Assembly (NCBI RefSeq): GCF_003390845.1
Contig: NZ_QMEK01000010.1
Span: 18,714 to 82,713, forward strand
Origin: Tropicimonas sp. IMCC34043
Lineage (GTDB): Bacteria; Pseudomonadota; Alphaproteobacteria; Rhodobacterales; Rhodobacteraceae
DNA length: 64,000 nt
Direction: 5' to 3'
Below the pieces are notes generated by a model. The model saw only the letters and a list, made by a program, of their open reading frames with translations. It was not told the origin of the DNA and ran no database searches. Made by a program: the position numbers and the translations under genes. Positions 9,924 to 22,420 of the stretch are shown in pieces (the stretch's first letter is position 1; every line of letters begins with the position of its first letter).

Positions 9924-9927
<4 letters not shown>
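8941..9927 (+). CDS. RND efflux periplasmic adaptor subunit (HlyD family)
   Basis: 328 residues with a signal peptide or short anchor (LAGLVSVLLAIAAPLVAETL). Lipoyl half-motifs are seen at VPARARIGGVLVDLAVREGE and GEVLAPGDGRVLNVPVTRGA, separated by a helical hairpin rich in Gln and Leu at about 90-155. The C-terminal part includes a beta-barrel with LIVPRRALATRSGLDF, typical of RND adaptors. It overlaps the pump gene by four bases (GTGA), so the two are translationally coupled. The product would bridge the inner-membrane pump to an outer-membrane channel that is not encoded nearby. Confidence 0.93.
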
Positions 9928-13127
<3,200 letters not shown>

Positions 13128-13245
13128 GGACACCGCCAGACCGCACAGGATGCCGGGCTGCGTCCCGGCGTCCCGCACCGGCATATTTTCCTGCCCGTCG
13201 CCCTTCCCCTATGTTAGGGCTGACCGCTCAACGGGAACCGGCGCG

Positions 13246-13959
13246 ATGACCCATTCAACGAAACCTGTCAGGCCCTGCCACGTCTGCGGCAAGAGCTTTC
13301 CCGAACTCCGGCTTCGGCCCTGGATCTCGGTCCGGCCGGGCGTTGCGCGGCTGATCGAGGCGGCGCATCCGGGCTGGGGCGACGGCCAGTTCATCTGCCT
13401 GCCCGATCTGGCCCGATACCGCCGATCCTATGTCGAGAGTCTTCTGGAGGAGGAGAAGGGCGAGCTTGGCGCGCTCGACCGGCAGGTGATCGAGGCGATG
13501 GAGAACCAGCAGACCGTTTCGCGCAACCCCGAGGAGGAGGCGCTGGAACACGCGACCTTCGGCGAGCGGGTCTCGGACCGGGTGGCGAGTTTCGGCGGAA
13601 GCTGGGCGTTCATCCTGAGCTTCATGGCGATCCTGTTCCTGTGGATCTCGGTCAATGTGCTGGGCCTTCTGTCCCGGCCCTTCGATCCCTATCCCTTCAT
13701 CCTGCTCAACCTCGTGCTGTCAACGATTGCCGCCTTCCAGGCACCGGTCATCATGATGAGCCAGAAGCGGCAGGAGCAGAAGGACCGGCTGCGGGCCGAG
13801 AACGACTATCGGGTCAACCTCAAGGCCGAACTGGAAATCCGCCAGCTTCACGAGAAGATAGACCACCAACTGGCGCGGCAATGGGAGAAACTTGCCGAGA
13901 TGCAGCAGATCCAGATCGACCTGATCGAGGAGGGGATGAATGGCCGACGTGGAAGCTGA
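13246..13959 (+). CDS. DUF1003 membrane protein
   Basis: 237 residues. The N-terminus carries a CxxC pair (CHVC, residues 11-14) with a further Cys in FICLPD, suggesting a small metal-binding knuckle. The DUF1003 core follows, with two membrane helices (SWAFILSFMAILFLWISVNV and PYPFILLNLVLSTIAAFQAP) and the conserved MMSQKRQEQKDRLRAENDYR segment. It ends in a charged helical tail. ATG 13246 is preferred over an earlier in-frame ATG at 13150 because the family N-terminus begins at the CxxC region. The last 20 bases overlap the mprF gene, implying coupling. No biochemical function is established for DUF1003. Confidence 0.85.
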   Translation: MTHSTKPVRPCHVCGKSFPELRLRPWISVRPGVARLIEAAHPGWGDGQFICLPDLARYRRSYVESLLEEEKGELGALDRQVIEAMENQQTVSRNPEEEALEHATFGERVSDRVASFGGSWAFILSFMAILFLWISVNVLGLLSRPFDPYPFILLNLVLSTIAAFQAPVIMMSQKRQEQKDRLRAENDYRVNLKAELEIRQLHEKIDHQLARQWEKLAEMQQIQIDLIEEGMNGRRGS

Positions 13960-16564
13960 CGAGACCGAAGCGCCGCGTCTGCGCCGCTGGCTCGGGATCT
14001 TCGAGTACCCGGTGGTGCGCACGGTGGTGCCGCTGGCGCTGGTCGGGCTGGCGATCTTCGTGCTGCACGAGTTGCTGCGCGAGGTCAGCTGGGCCGAACT
14101 GCGGACCGATCTGGTCTCGGCCAGGCCCTCGGCGGTTCTGGCGTCCATCGCCTATACGGCGGTCAGCTTTGCCGCATTGTCGCTTTATGACGTCTTCGCG
14201 GTGCGCAGCGTCGCACCGGGGCAGGTGCCGCCGAAGGTCGCGGCAGCCGCGGGAGCCGCGGGCTATGCGATCTCGAATCTGATCGGGTTTTCCTATGTCA
14301 CCGGCACCGCGATCCGGTTCCGGGTCTATTCCGGGCTGGGGCTCGACGTTGCCCAGATCGCGCTGCTGCTCGCGATCTCGTGGAGCGCGTTCTGGATGGG
14401 GCTGGTGCTGGTCACCGGCGGGCTGCTGGTGTTTCACCCCGTCGGCATCTCGACCGTGCTGCCGATCCCCGAGACGGTCGAGACCGCGGTCGGGATCGCG
14501 ATGCTGGCGGGGCTGGCGGGGTTCTTCCTGTGGCTCTGGCGCGGTCGCAACGTGGTCAGCATCCTCGGGCTGCGGTTGCAGGCGCCGCGGATCGGCGAGG
14601 CGCTGGGGCTGACCTCTGCCGCCGTTGCCGACCTGATCGCGTCGTCGCTGGCGCTTTACGTTCTGATGCCGGCGGACCTTGCCACCGGGTTTCCCTATTT
14701 CTTCATCGTCTATGTGGCAGCGATCGCGCTTGGCGTGCTCAGCCACGCGCCGGGCGGCATCGGGGTTTTCGAGGCGACGATGATCGCAGCCCTTGGCGCG
14801 GCGGGGCGGACCGACGTGCTGGCGGCGCTGCTGCTCTATCGTGCGATCTATTACGGGCTGCCGTTCATGGTCGCGACCACAGGCCTTGCCCTGACCGAGG
14901 TGCATCTGCGGCGCCACCGGATCGGGCCGGCGGCGCGGCGGGTCTATGGCATCCTGCGGCCTCTGGTGCCGATGCTGGCGGCGGCCCTTGCGCTGATCTC
15001 GGGCACGCTCCTGCTGTTGTCGGGGAACCTGCCGGCGGTCGGCGGGCGCCTCGACGTGCTGCAGGATCTTCTGCCGCTGCCATTGGTCGAGGTCTCGCAT
15101 CTGGTCGGCAGCGTCGTCGGCGTCCTGCTGCTGATCGTGGCGCGCGGGCTGTTCCGGCGGCTCTATCGCGCCTGGCTCGCCGCGATGGTGCTGCTGGCAA
15201 TCGGTTTTGCCGCCTCGCTGATCAAGGGCATCGATGTCGAGGAAGCGGTCGCGATCCTCGTTGCCGCGGGCCTTCTGTGGCTGTTCCGGGGCGCGTTCTA
15301 TCGGGTCGAGGGCGCGGCCCCGATGCGCCTGAACCTTGGCTGGTTCATCAGCGTGGTGGCGCTGTTTGCGGCGCTGACATGGATCGGATTTCTGGCCTAT
15401 CGGCACGTCGATTACCGCGATGCGCTGTGGTGGAAGGTGTCGTGGTCGGGCGACGCCAGCCGGTTCCTGCGCGCCAGCCTTGCCGGGTCGGTGGTGTTGG
15501 CAGCGCTGGCGCTGAACTCGCTGCTCGGTGCCCGCGGGCGGGTTCACCGGCCCGGGCCGATCCCGCCCGAAGTGCATCGGCTGCTGGCCGACGCGCATGA
15601 CAGCGAGGCGAACCTCGCGCTGCTGGGCGACAAGTGCTTCCTGTTCGACCCCGAGCACCGCGCCTTCCTGAGCTTTGCCGATACCGGCGCCTCGCTGATC
15701 GCCAAGGGCGATCCGGTGGGCGAGGAGGCGGCCGGGCGGCAGGTGCTGTGGCAGTTCCGCGAGATGGCCGACCTTGAGGGCAAGCGGCCGGTGTTCTATG
15801 CCGTTTCGTCCAAATACCTGCCGACCTTCCTCGACATGGGGCTGACGGTCCTGAAGTTCGGCGAGGTGGCGCGGGTCAACCTGACCAGCTTCACCATCGA
15901 CACCAAGAAGATGAAGGATTTCCGTCAGGCGAAGAACCGCGCCAAGCGCGAGGGCCTGAGCGTCGAGATCGTGCCGGCGGCCGAGGTGGCGGCGATCTTC
16001 CCCGATCTGAAACGGGTGTCGGATGCCTGGCTGACCCACAAGCAGGGGCGCGAGAAAAGCTTTGCGCTTGGCGCCTGCACCAAGGACTTCCTGGTCAATT
16101 TCGACCATGCGGTGCTGCGTTTGCCGCCGGTCGACGGGGCGCCGGGGCAGATCGTTGCCTTTGCCAACATCCTGCGCGGCGGCACCGACGAGCTGTCCGT
16201 CGATCTCATGCGCTATGACCCGGCGGGGCCGAAATATGCCATGGACGCGCTGTTCGCCGAGCTGATGCTCTGGGGGCAGGCGCAGGGGTTCGCCTGGTTC
16301 AACCTTGGGGCCGCACCCTTCGCCGGGGTCGAGACCCATGCGCTGGCCTCGTTCTGGCACCGGCTGGGCGGCTTTGCCTTCGAGCATGGCGAACGGCTCT
16401 ATCACTTCGAGGGGCTGCGCAGCTTCAAGGAAAAGTTCGAGCCGGTCTGGTCGCCCAATTATATCGTCAGCCAGGGCGGGCTGGCGGTGGCGCGGGCCTT
16501 TGTCGACGTGAACCAGCTGATATCCGGCGGCGTCAAGGGTCTGGTCCAGAAGAAGAAATCCTGA
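13940..16564 (+). CDS. mprF: Bifunctional aminoacyl-phosphatidylglycerol synthase/flippase, MprF family
   Basis: 874 residues (E. coli lacks it; S. aureus MprF is 840). The N-terminal about 520 residues hold some 14 membrane spans, including the UPF0104 flippase signature ending GVLSHAPGGIGVFEATMIAA. The C-terminal third is a DUF2156 GNAT-like synthase domain with LLGDKCFLFDPEHRAFLSFA, FRQAKNRAKREGLSVEIVPA, SVDLMRYDPAGPKYAMDALF and a final FKEKFEPVWSPNYIVS. The family transfers an amino acid from aminoacyl-tRNA to phosphatidylglycerol and flips the product, reducing negative surface charge. Whether this enzyme uses lysine or another residue cannot be told from sequence. Confidence 0.93.
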   Translation: MADVEADETEAPRLRRWLGIFEYPVVRTVVPLALVGLAIFVLHELLREVSWAELRTDLVSARPSAVLASIAYTAVSFAALSLYDVFAVRSVAPGQVPPKVAAAAGAAGYAISNLIGFSYVTGTAIRFRVYSGLGLDVAQIALLLAISWSAFWMGLVLVTGGLLVFHPVGISTVLPIPETVETAVGIAMLAGLAGFFLWLWRGRNVVSILGLRLQAPRIGEALGLTSAAVADLIASSLALYVLMPADLATGFPYFFIVYVAAIALGVLSHAPGGIGVFEATMIAALGAAGRTDVLAALLLYRAIYYGLPFMVATTGLALTEVHLRRHRIGPAARRVYGILRPLVPMLAAALALISGTLLLLSGNLPAVGGRLDVLQDLLPLPLVEVSHLVGSVVGVLLLIVARGLFRRLYRAWLAAMVLLAIGFAASLIKGIDVEEAVAILVAAGLLWLFRGAFYRVEGAAPMRLNLGWFISVVALFAALTWIGFLAYRHVDYRDALWWKVSWSGDASRFLRASLAGSVVLAALALNSLLGARGRVHRPGPIPPEVHRLLADAHDSEANLALLGDKCFLFDPEHRAFLSFADTGASLIAKGDPVGEEAAGRQVLWQFREMADLEGKRPVFYAVSSKYLPTFLDMGLTVLKFGEVARVNLTSFTIDTKKMKDFRQAKNRAKREGLSVEIVPAAEVAAIFPDLKRVSDAWLTHKQGREKSFALGACTKDFLVNFDHAVLRLPPVDGAPGQIVAFANILRGGTDELSVDLMRYDPAGPKYAMDALFAELMLWGQAQGFAWFNLGAAPFAGVETHALASFWHRLGGFAFEHGERLYHFEGLRSFKEKFEPVWSPNYIVSQGGLAVARAFVDVNQLISGGVKGLVQKKKS

Positions 16565-16583
16565 CACCCGCGCCGCCTTCGGC

Positions 16584-16610
16584 CCCCCGGCACCTTCGGG
16601 GCGCCGGGGG
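16584..16610. terminator. Hairpin between convergent mprF and amidohydrolase genes
   Basis: Arms CCCCCGGC (16584-16591) and GCCGGGGG (16603-16610) form a strong stem around an 11-base loop, 20 bases after the mprF stop and 15 bases from the end of the convergent amidohydrolase gene. There is no clear T-run on either strand, so termination efficiency is uncertain. Position between convergent genes supports a bidirectional terminator. Confidence 0.55.
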
Positions 16611-16624
16611 TATCTGATCGGTGC

Positions 16625-18286
16625 TCAGGCCTCCCAGGTCACGGTGCCGCCGCAGATCGTCATCTGCGCCGAGGCTGTGGTCAGATCCTCGGGTGCCAGC
16701 GCCTCCAGATCGTGGGACATGACCGCGATGTCGGCCATCATGCCGGGGCAGAGCCGGCCCTTGCGGGATTCGTTGAACTCGACCCAGGCATTGTCGGCAG
16801 TATAGCTGCGCAGCGTGTCCATCAGGCTTTGCCGCTGGTCGCGCCAGGGCGCGGGCATCGGGCTTGGCGCGACGGCGGACTTGACCGTTTCCATGACATC
16901 GACCGGGATCACCGGCCAGTCGGTCGAAAAGATGACCGGCACGCCGCTGTCGCGGATGGTCTGCCAGGCATAGGCCATCGGGATCTGGTGGTCGTGCAGC
17001 ACGCGATTGACGCCATCGGTCGGGAAATACGCCCCGAAGGGCGCGTGTCCCGGCTGGATCGAGGCGACGACGCCGAGTTCGGTAAAGCGGGGCAGATCGT
17101 CGGGGTGCAGCGTCTCGATATGTTCGATCCGGTGGCGGCTGTCGCGCGGACCATTGGCGTCGCGGGCGGCGGCAAACCCGTCGAGCGTGCGGCGCACCGC
17201 CAGATCGCCGATTGCGTGGACCGAGATCTGCATTCCCATGGCATCGGCGCGGACGCAGGCGGCATTGAAGTGCTCGGGCTCGAACACCGCGTCGCCGATG
17301 TGGTCGGTGCCGGGGTAGGGTTGAAGCATCAGCGCCGTGCGGCTTTCCACGACCCCGTCCATGAACATCTTGAGCCGGTTGCACCACAGCCGGTCGCTGC
17401 GGAACCGCTGGCGCATCTCCTCGGCCTCGGCCAGCCTCTCGACCGGGTCATAGCCTTTCAGGTGGAACGGGACCTCGATGCGGCAGAGCAGCTTGCCCTC
17501 GGCCTCAAGCTCGGCCAGCAGTTCGAGGGTATAGATATTGCCGTCCATGTTGTGCAGCCCGGTGATGCCCTGGCGCGCGCAATGCTGCAGGCCGCGGGCA
17601 AGGGCGGCGCGGTCCATGGCGCGCTGAGCGGACGTTGCCGGCGGCACCGGATCGGCGCCGGTCAGCATCCCCATCATGTCGCGGCCGCCATAGCGCGTCA
17701 GCCGCAGGACCGGGCCAAAGGCGCCGGCCTCGCGCAACTCGCCCGCCGCTGTGCCATCGGCGGCCATCTCGATCTCGGACCCCATGTCGACCTCGGCGCC
17801 ATGCAAGAGCCCGGCAAGTTCCAGCGCCGCGGTATTGGCCCAGATCGTGTGATGGTCGGGCGCGACCATGGCAAAGGGCCGGTCGGGGACGACGCGGTCC
17901 AGATCCTGCCGTGTGGTCATGTGGCCGGGACCGAGGATGTCATAGCCCGCCATCACCGCGAAAACGACCGCGTCGTCGGGGCAGGCCGCGACCCAGGGGC
18001 GAACCGCGTTTTCGAGCGCCTCGAACCCGTGGACCCCATAGAGGCTCAGCATGTCGAGCTCGGCCGAGCCGCCGAACAGGTGCACATGGCTGTCGATGAA
18101 CCCGGGCAGCACCGTCGCGCCCATGGCATCGACGATCCGCGTGCCGGGTCCGGCAAGGGCGCGGATCTCGGCGGTGTCGCCCACGGCGGCGATGACCCCG
18201 CCCGCGATCGCCAGCGCGGTGGCAAAGGGGCGGGCCGGATCGAATGTAATCAGACGGCCGTTCAGAATCACGATGTCGGGGGTCAT
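16625..18286 (-). CDS. YtcJ-like metal-dependent amidohydrolase
   Basis: 553 residues, the usual size for the YtcJ/exoenzyme-regulatory AepA-like group of the amidohydrolase superfamily. The metal-binding HxH is in LPGFIDSHVHLFGG (H67, H69). Further conserved segments are VHAIGDLAVRRTLDGF, RHRIEHIETLHPDDLPRF and the late aspartate-containing VIFSTDWPVIPVDV, giving a complete set of ligands. Members hydrolyse amide or ester bonds of small cyclic or acylated compounds, but few have known substrates. It lies downstream of the Pot-type transporter on the same strand, separated from it by a perfect intrinsic terminator, so expression may be partly uncoupled. Confidence 0.9.
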   Translation of the reverse strand: MTPDIVILNGRLITFDPARPFATALAIAGGVIAAVGDTAEIRALAGPGTRIVDAMGATVLPGFIDSHVHLFGGSAELDMLSLYGVHGFEALENAVRPWVAACPDDAVVFAVMAGYDILGPGHMTTRQDLDRVVPDRPFAMVAPDHHTIWANTAALELAGLLHGAEVDMGSEIEMAADGTAAGELREAGAFGPVLRLTRYGGRDMMGMLTGADPVPPATSAQRAMDRAALARGLQHCARQGITGLHNMDGNIYTLELLAELEAEGKLLCRIEVPFHLKGYDPVERLAEAEEMRQRFRSDRLWCNRLKMFMDGVVESRTALMLQPYPGTDHIGDAVFEPEHFNAACVRADAMGMQISVHAIGDLAVRRTLDGFAAARDANGPRDSRHRIEHIETLHPDDLPRFTELGVVASIQPGHAPFGAYFPTDGVNRVLHDHQIPMAYAWQTIRDSGVPVIFSTDWPVIPVDVMETVKSAVAPSPMPAPWRDQRQSLMDTLRSYTADNAWVEFNESRKGRLCPGMMADIAVMSHDLEALAPEDLTTASAQMTICGGTVTWEA

Positions 18287-18302
18287 TTCAGTCTCCGGGC
18301 AG

Positions 18303-18332
18303 AAAAATGGCGCGTCCCGGCCGGGACGCGCC
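18303..18332 (-). terminator. Intrinsic terminator after the Pot-type binding protein
   Basis: A perfect 24-base palindrome (18309-18332, arms GGCGCGTCCCGG and CCGGGACGCGCC) is followed on the minus strand by ATTTTT (18308-18303). It sits between the binding-protein stop (18342) and the amidohydrolase start (18286). It should end most transcription from the transporter operon and leave reduced read-through into the amidohydrolase gene. Confidence 0.85.
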
Positions 18333-18341
18333 GTGTCAACG

Positions 18342-19364
18342 TCACTTCTGAAGTTCGGTCCAGATCGCGGTATAGATCTTTTGCGCCTCGGGCGAGCAGG
18401 TCTTGCCCATGCGCGCCGCCCCCTTCAATTCGTCGGGGATGATCACCTCGGGCGCCGAGGCCATCTCGGGGTCGAGGAATTGCTCGGAGCCCTTGATGCC
18501 GTTGGCATAGCGGGCAAAGTTCGACAGCATCGCCGCGTTCTCGGGATCCATGATGAAGTTCAGGAACAGTTTGGCATTGTCGACGTTTTTGGCGTCGGCG
18601 AGGATCGCGGCATTGTCCATCCAGATGCCGTATCCCGTCTGCGGATAGCCATAGGCGATATCGGGGTTCTGCAGCCGCGCCCGCATGCTGGAACCGTTCC
18701 AGTCGACGCCGGCGGCAATGTCGCCCTTGGCGTATTTCTCGATGCTGCCGTAATCCATCGACAGCCAGTACTGCTTGGCCTCGACCAGCTTGTCGCGGAC
18801 CTTCTTCAGCACTTCCTTGTCGGTCGTGCATTGCTCGCCGCCGAGATAGTAGATGGTCAGCGGCATGACGTCGGCCATCTCGGGGATGACGTTGATCTTG
18901 CCCTTCAGCTCGTCGGGCGGATCGAGGAAGATCGCGGCAGTGTTGATGTCGCCGCCATAGACCGAGGTGTTGACCGTCATGCCGACGGTGCCCCACAGCC
19001 ACGGCACGGTGTAATGCCGGCCCGGATCGAATTCGACATCGACCCATGCGGGATCCATGTTCTTGAAGTTCTCCATCTCGTCGGGGCGCGATTCCATCAG
19101 CAGCCCTTCCTGCAGATAGATCGGAAGGAAGGTCCCCGAGGGCACGACGATATCGAAGCCGTGGCCGCCGGCCTTGAGCTTGGCCAGCGCGGTATCGTTG
19201 CTGTCATAGTCGGTAATCGTGACCTTGACGTCGAATTGCTTCTCGAACTTCGCGATCATCTCGGGGCTGGTGTAGTTGCCCCAGTTGAAGATGTTCAGTT
19301 CGCCCTCCGCGAGGGCGGGCGACGCAGCGGCAAGGGTTGCCAGGGCCGTCAGTATCAAGCGCAT
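18342..19364 (-). CDS. Spermidine/putrescine-type ABC substrate-binding protein (PotD/PotF family)
   Basis: 340 residues with signal peptide [20 protein letters not shown]. The mature start, [20 protein letters not shown], is the characteristic PotD/PotF opening. Other family segments are [39 protein letters not shown] and [20 protein letters not shown]. Such proteins bind polyamines, but many homologues in alphaproteobacteria bind opines, amino-acid derivatives or other cations. It is the last gene of the four-gene transporter and is followed by a strong terminator. Confidence 0.92.
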   Translation of the reverse strand: MRLILTALATLAAASPALAEGELNIFNWGNYTSPEMIAKFEKQFDVKVTITDYDSNDTALAKLKAGGHGFDIVVPSGTFLPIYLQEGLLMESRPDEMENFKNMDPAWVDVEFDPGRHYTVPWLWGTVGMTVNTSVYGGDINTAAIFLDPPDELKGKINVIPEMADVMPLTIYYLGGEQCTTDKEVLKKVRDKLVEAKQYWLSMDYGSIEKYAKGDIAAGVDWNGSSMRARLQNPDIAYGYPQTGYGIWMDNAAILADAKNVDNAKLFLNFIMDPENAAMLSNFARYANGIKGSEQFLDPEMASAPEVIIPDELKGAARMGKTCSPEAQKIYTAIWTELQK

Positions 19365-19400
19365 TGGGGGGTATCCTCACTGTTGTTTATACTGGGTCGT

Positions 19401-20201
19401 CTATTTTCGGTTTCGGCTGAGAAAGTAGAAGGCCAGAACGATCACGACCGAGATCGCCAGCAGGGCGGTCGAGATCGCGTTGATCTCGGGCGTGATGTTG
19501 CGTCTGAACTGGCCCAGCAGATAGGTCGGCAGGGTCTCTTGCCCGGCCGACTTGATGAATTCGGTGATCACCACATCGTCGAGCGAGATCACGAAGGCCA
19601 GCATCGCGCCCGACAGAACGCCGGGCCAGAGCTGGGGCAGGGTGACATAGCGGAACACCCGCCACGGCGTTGCATAGAGGTCCATTGCCGCCTGTTCGAG
19701 CCCGAGGTCCATCCCCTGCAGCCGCGCCCGGATCGGCATGTAGGCAAAGGGGATGCAGAAGGCGGTGTGGGCAATGATCAGATAGCCGAGCCCGGTATAG
19801 CCGGTCTGGACCTTGATCACGGCAAAGAAGATCAGCAGCGCCACGGCGGTCACGATCTCGGGCACCATCAGCGGCTGGTTGATCATCGCGAAGACGGCGG
19901 AATAGCCCCGGAACCTGCCCTTGCGGGTGGTGGCAAGGGCCGCGAGCACCGCGCAGGCGGTCGCGATGACCGAGGCCGAGGTCGCGAGGATCAGCGAACG
20001 CACCGTCGCTTCCTGCACCTGCTGGTTCTGCCAGGCGCTGACGTACCAGCGCCAGGACAGCCCCTCCCAGGTCGCGATCGAACTGCCGGCGTTGAAGGAA
20101 TAGATCACCAGCAGGATGATCGGCAGATAGAGCGCCAGAAAGCAGATCGTGGCGAGCGTGACAAAGCCGGGTTGGCGGCGAACATCGAAACCTCTAGCCA
20201 T
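19401..20201 (-). CDS. Pot-type ABC transporter permease (PotC family)
   Basis: 266 residues with six membrane spans; the EAA loop is LEQAAMDLYATPWRVFRYVTL. ATG 20201 is preferred because it has GAGGAGG nine bases upstream and gives an 8-bp overlap with the preceding permease; ATG 20234 would add 11 residues and a 41-bp overlap. Segments such as LYLPIILLVIYSFNAGSSIATW and SLDDVVITEFIKSAGQETLP are typical of PotC/PotI. It forms the channel with the permease at 20194-21093. Confidence 0.92.
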   Translation of the reverse strand: MARGFDVRRQPGFVTLATICFLALYLPIILLVIYSFNAGSSIATWEGLSWRWYVSAWQNQQVQEATVRSLILATSASVIATACAVLAALATTRKGRFRGYSAVFAMINQPLMVPEIVTAVALLIFFAVIKVQTGYTGLGYLIIAHTAFCIPFAYMPIRARLQGMDLGLEQAAMDLYATPWRVFRYVTLPQLWPGVLSGAMLAFVISLDDVVITEFIKSAGQETLPTYLLGQFRRNITPEINAISTALLAISVVIVLAFYFLSRNRK

Positions 20202-21093
20202 GGTGGCTGTCCTCCTCGCCCGCGGTGCGGACATAGAACAACAGCGCCACGGTCACGATCACCAGCAGCGTCAGCGACAGCGCGGCGCCAAGCGGCCAGT
20301 TGCGTCCCTGTCCGAACTGCAGCTCGATCAGATTGCCGATCATCAGATCGGTGCCGCCGCCCAGCACCCGCGGCGTGACATAGGCGCCAAGCGAGGGCAC
20401 GAAAACGAGGATCGATCCGGCGATGACCCCGGGTTTCACCAGCGGCAGGATCACCCGCCGCAGCACCTGCCAGCGGGTGGCATAAAGGTCGTATCCCGCC
20501 TCGACCAGGTTGAAGTCCATCCGCTCCATCGAGGCATAGATCGGCAGCACCATCAGCGGCAGATAGACATAGGTCATGCCGAGCAGGATGGCGAATTCGG
20601 TGAACAGCATCTGGATCGGTTCATGGATGATCCCGAGCCGCATCAGCAGCGTGTTGATCGTGCCCTCGTTGCGGATCAGCTCCATCACCGCGAAGGTGCG
20701 GATCAGCAGGTTGGTCCAGAACGGAATCATGATCAAAAGCATCCACAGATCGCGTTTTGCCCGCGGCCGGGTCGCGATGAAATAGGCGGTCGGGAAGCCG
20801 AAGATGAAGGTGAGGATCGTGGTCAGGACCGACAGCTTGATCGATCGCCAGAAGATCGACAGGTGGGCATCGGCGAAGGTCACCTGATCGGTAAAGAAAT
20901 CGCGGTTGAAAAGAACGTTGAACCAGCCGTCGAGCGAGAATTTCCACACCACCCCGCCGTAATCGCCCGGGGTCAGGAAGGAATAGATCAGCACGATGAT
21001 CAGCGGACCCGAGGCTGCGAACAGCAGCACCACCAGGGTCGGGGTCAGCAGCAACCAGCGGTTGCGGGTTTCGCGGCGTGCGGGGTCTGGCAT
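20194..21093 (-). CDS. Pot-type ABC transporter permease (PotB family)
   Basis: 299 residues, first membrane segment WLLLTPTLVVLLFAASGPLI, followed by a long periplasmic loop and five more spans. The EAA loop reads LVEAGYDLYATRWQVLRRVI, and FVPSLGAYVTPRVLGGGTDL is a PotB/PotH hallmark. The start lies four bases after the ATPase stop. Together with the adjacent PotC-like subunit it forms the inner-membrane pore of the importer. Confidence 0.93.
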   Translation of the reverse strand: MPDPARRETRNRWLLLTPTLVVLLFAASGPLIIVLIYSFLTPGDYGGVVWKFSLDGWFNVLFNRDFFTDQVTFADAHLSIFWRSIKLSVLTTILTFIFGFPTAYFIATRPRAKRDLWMLLIMIPFWTNLLIRTFAVMELIRNEGTINTLLMRLGIIHEPIQMLFTEFAILLGMTYVYLPLMVLPIYASMERMDFNLVEAGYDLYATRWQVLRRVILPLVKPGVIAGSILVFVPSLGAYVTPRVLGGGTDLMIGNLIELQFGQGRNWPLGAALSLTLLVIVTVALLFYVRTAGEEDSHHG

Positions 21094-21097
21094 GGGC

Positions 21098-22171
<1,074 letters not shown>

Positions 22172-22367
22172 TTTCCCCACCCCGAATTTTTGATCAACTT
22201 TTCTGTGGCGATCGAATTTCATGGCGGCGCCGGATTCAACCGGGGCCCTGATATCCGCGGCATTCTGTGACAGGCTTGCGGAAAATGGCGACGTCTCAAG
22301 CCACCATCGCCCGCATACTGTGCATTTGGCAAGGACGTACTCTTGTGCCTTCCGCTGGGGGAATTCG

Positions 22368-22411
22368 CCGCCACAACTCGCGTTGACGGTGTGGGACGCG
22401 AGTTGTGGCGG
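22368..22411. repeat. Long perfect inverted repeat downstream of the amidase gene
   Basis: Two perfect 15-base arms, CCGCCACAACTCGCG (22368-22382) and its reverse complement (22397-22411), are separated by 14 bases. The element begins nine bases past the amidase stop on the minus strand and lies within the leader region of the potA operon. There is no T-run, so it is not a classical intrinsic terminator. It could protect the amidase transcript 3' end or block read-through into the pot operon. Confidence 0.6.
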
Positions 22412-22420
22412 GCCACCGAC

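Noticed and set aside
13820..16567. A 900-residue open frame antisense to mprF
   Set aside because: Same GC-bias artefact; the product is compositionally skewed, and the sense strand encodes a full MprF protein.
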